NCBI GenBank assembly: GCA_934695325.1
Contig: CAKUVD010000015.1
Span: 1 to 52,371 of the forward strand
Length of the DNA stretch: 52,371 nucleotides
Direction: 5' to 3'
DNA from: an uncultured Bacteroidales bacterium
Lineage (GTDB): Bacteria; Bacteroidota; Bacteroidia; Bacteroidales; UBA932
Part shown: piece by piece, positions 51,859 to 52,371 of the stretch
Layout: each line of letters begins with the position of its first letter
Position numbering within the stretch: the first letter of the stretch is position 1
The notes under the pieces: generated by a model
Databases searched by the model: none
What the model was told of the DNA's origin: nothing
The model's input: the letters and a program-made list of their open reading frames with translations, nothing else
Translations under genes and position numbers: made by a program

Positions 51859-52371
51859 TCACCTCGTCACCAACTCACCGGCGAACGCGGCATTGGCGCG
51901 GTAGTGCGGAGCATACAGTGACTCTATGACAAGGACTGGAGCCGTAAACGTTCCGGCCTGTGTCACGAAAAGTTCCTCGGAAATCACCGTATTCTCCTCG
52001 GGGTACGAATCGAACATATATTCTGTACGGTCTGGCTTGACATCCCTATAACCCTGAGGCGCGAATGTGTACCATCCATCCACACGGAGCGGGCTCATCC
52101 ACCAGCCGTAGCGTCCTGAAAGCTGATCGACAGGACGGAACGCCGCCTCGCGCGGAACAGTCAGACGTACAAAGCTGCGGTTCTCGTCATTGTGGATACG
52201 ATACTCCGCAATAATCTTGTCTCCCACATTCAGGCTCGCACCGGGGCGGATCTCCATACGGGAAATCTCTCCGGAATCACGTTCAGCGGAGACCGAAGCG
52301 ACCTCACGGAAAAGACGCCTCTCTATCGTAAACCCATTGCCGGCAGTCCTGATCTCAGAGAACGGCCTTGA
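51859..52371 (-). CDS. C-terminus of a bacterial alpha-2-macroglobulin family protein (partial)
   Basis: The frame is open to the window edge, so at least 170 residues are present and the N-terminus lies outside. The sequence GASLNVGDKIIAEYRI, FRPVDQLSGRYGWWMSP, PEENTVISEELFVTQAG and IESLYAPHYRANA matches the C-terminal beta-sandwich of Bacteroidota A2M proteins (long, over 1800 aa, periplasmic or surface protease traps). The thioester region is not in view, so I cannot say if it is intact. The gene runs toward tRNA-Val on the same strand. Confidence 0.8.
   Translation of the reverse strand, partial: SRPFSEIRTAGNGFTIERRLFREVASVSAERDSGEISRMEIRPGASLNVGDKIIAEYRIHNDENRSFVRLTVPREAAFRPVDQLSGRYGWWMSPLRVDGWYTFAPQGYRDVKPDRTEYMFDSYPEENTVISEELFVTQAGTFTAPVLVIESLYAPHYRANAAFAGELVTR

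Noticed and set aside
1..52371. CRISPR arrays, insertion sequences, prophage or integrated elements
   Set aside because: No regularly spaced repeats, transposase, integrase or structural phage proteins were seen, and gene content is uniformly chromosomal.

Overview
This window comes from a Bacteroidota genome, most likely order Bacteroidales, with roughly balanced base composition by eye. Evidence: a SusC/SusD pair, a Bacteroidota-type large 'putative porin', an ExbB-ExbD-ExbD cluster, an arginine operon with the N-acylornithine transcarbamylase typical of Bacteroides, and many promoters of the Bacteroidota -33/-7 type (TTTG about 19-22 nt before TAnnTTTG). It is almost entirely chromosomal housekeeping and surface genes. 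I found no insertion sequence, phage, integrase, CRISPR array or rRNA. The genus cannot be fixed from this stretch.

Layout. 1-7082: an FtsB/DivIC-like division protein, a sugar nucleotidyltransferase, a CPBP membrane protease, a probable cell-wall-sugar recycling pair (MurU-like nucleotidyltransferase and an AmgK-like kinase fused to a RapZ C-terminal domain) and a nicotinamide-salvage operon (pncB-pncA). 7250-15046: a SusC/SusD outer-membrane uptake locus with a 70-aa lipoprotein and a repeat-domain lipoprotein, then a separately promoted surface lipoprotein. 15158-19045: porin and MltF-like lytic transglycosylase. 19002-24986 (minus): asnS, udk, a TonB-like protein, an M13 peptidase and a LolC/E-like permease. 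25094-27410 (minus): ExbB, a small membrane protein and two ExbD. 27536-31858 (minus): ansA, tatD, dprA, queA. 31970-36180 (plus): NUDIX hydrolase, pyrE, SRPBCC protein, RsmF-type methyltransferase, TPR-like secreted protein. 36184-42148 (minus): an unrecognised membrane-anchored protein, acyl-CoA ligase, dCMP deaminase and S41 peptidase in one tight operon. 42267-51408 (minus): argR, GNAT, argG, argC, argD, argF', argB, argE, argH. Then a valine tRNA and the C-terminus of an alpha-2-macroglobulin-like protein cut by the window end.

The arginine block holds, in transcription order, the repressor and all eight expected steps from glutamate acylation to arginine; only carbamoyl-phosphate synthase is missing. 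The GNAT protein is in the place of the missing ArgA/ArgJ, and the transcarbamylase points to N-succinylated rather than N-acetylated intermediates. Two ARG-box-like palindromes lie at the argR promoter, one exactly over its -7 element.

The most unusual signals are compositional: the tetranucleotide CATG is almost absent from the whole window (about eight copies found by eye in 52 kb), while TCAATG/CATTGA is several-fold over-represented. Other points are the kinase-RapZ fusion, a serine at the substrate-specificity position of the transcarbamylase, a nested palindromic control region before an unrecognised operon, and a possible 55-codon leader ORF.
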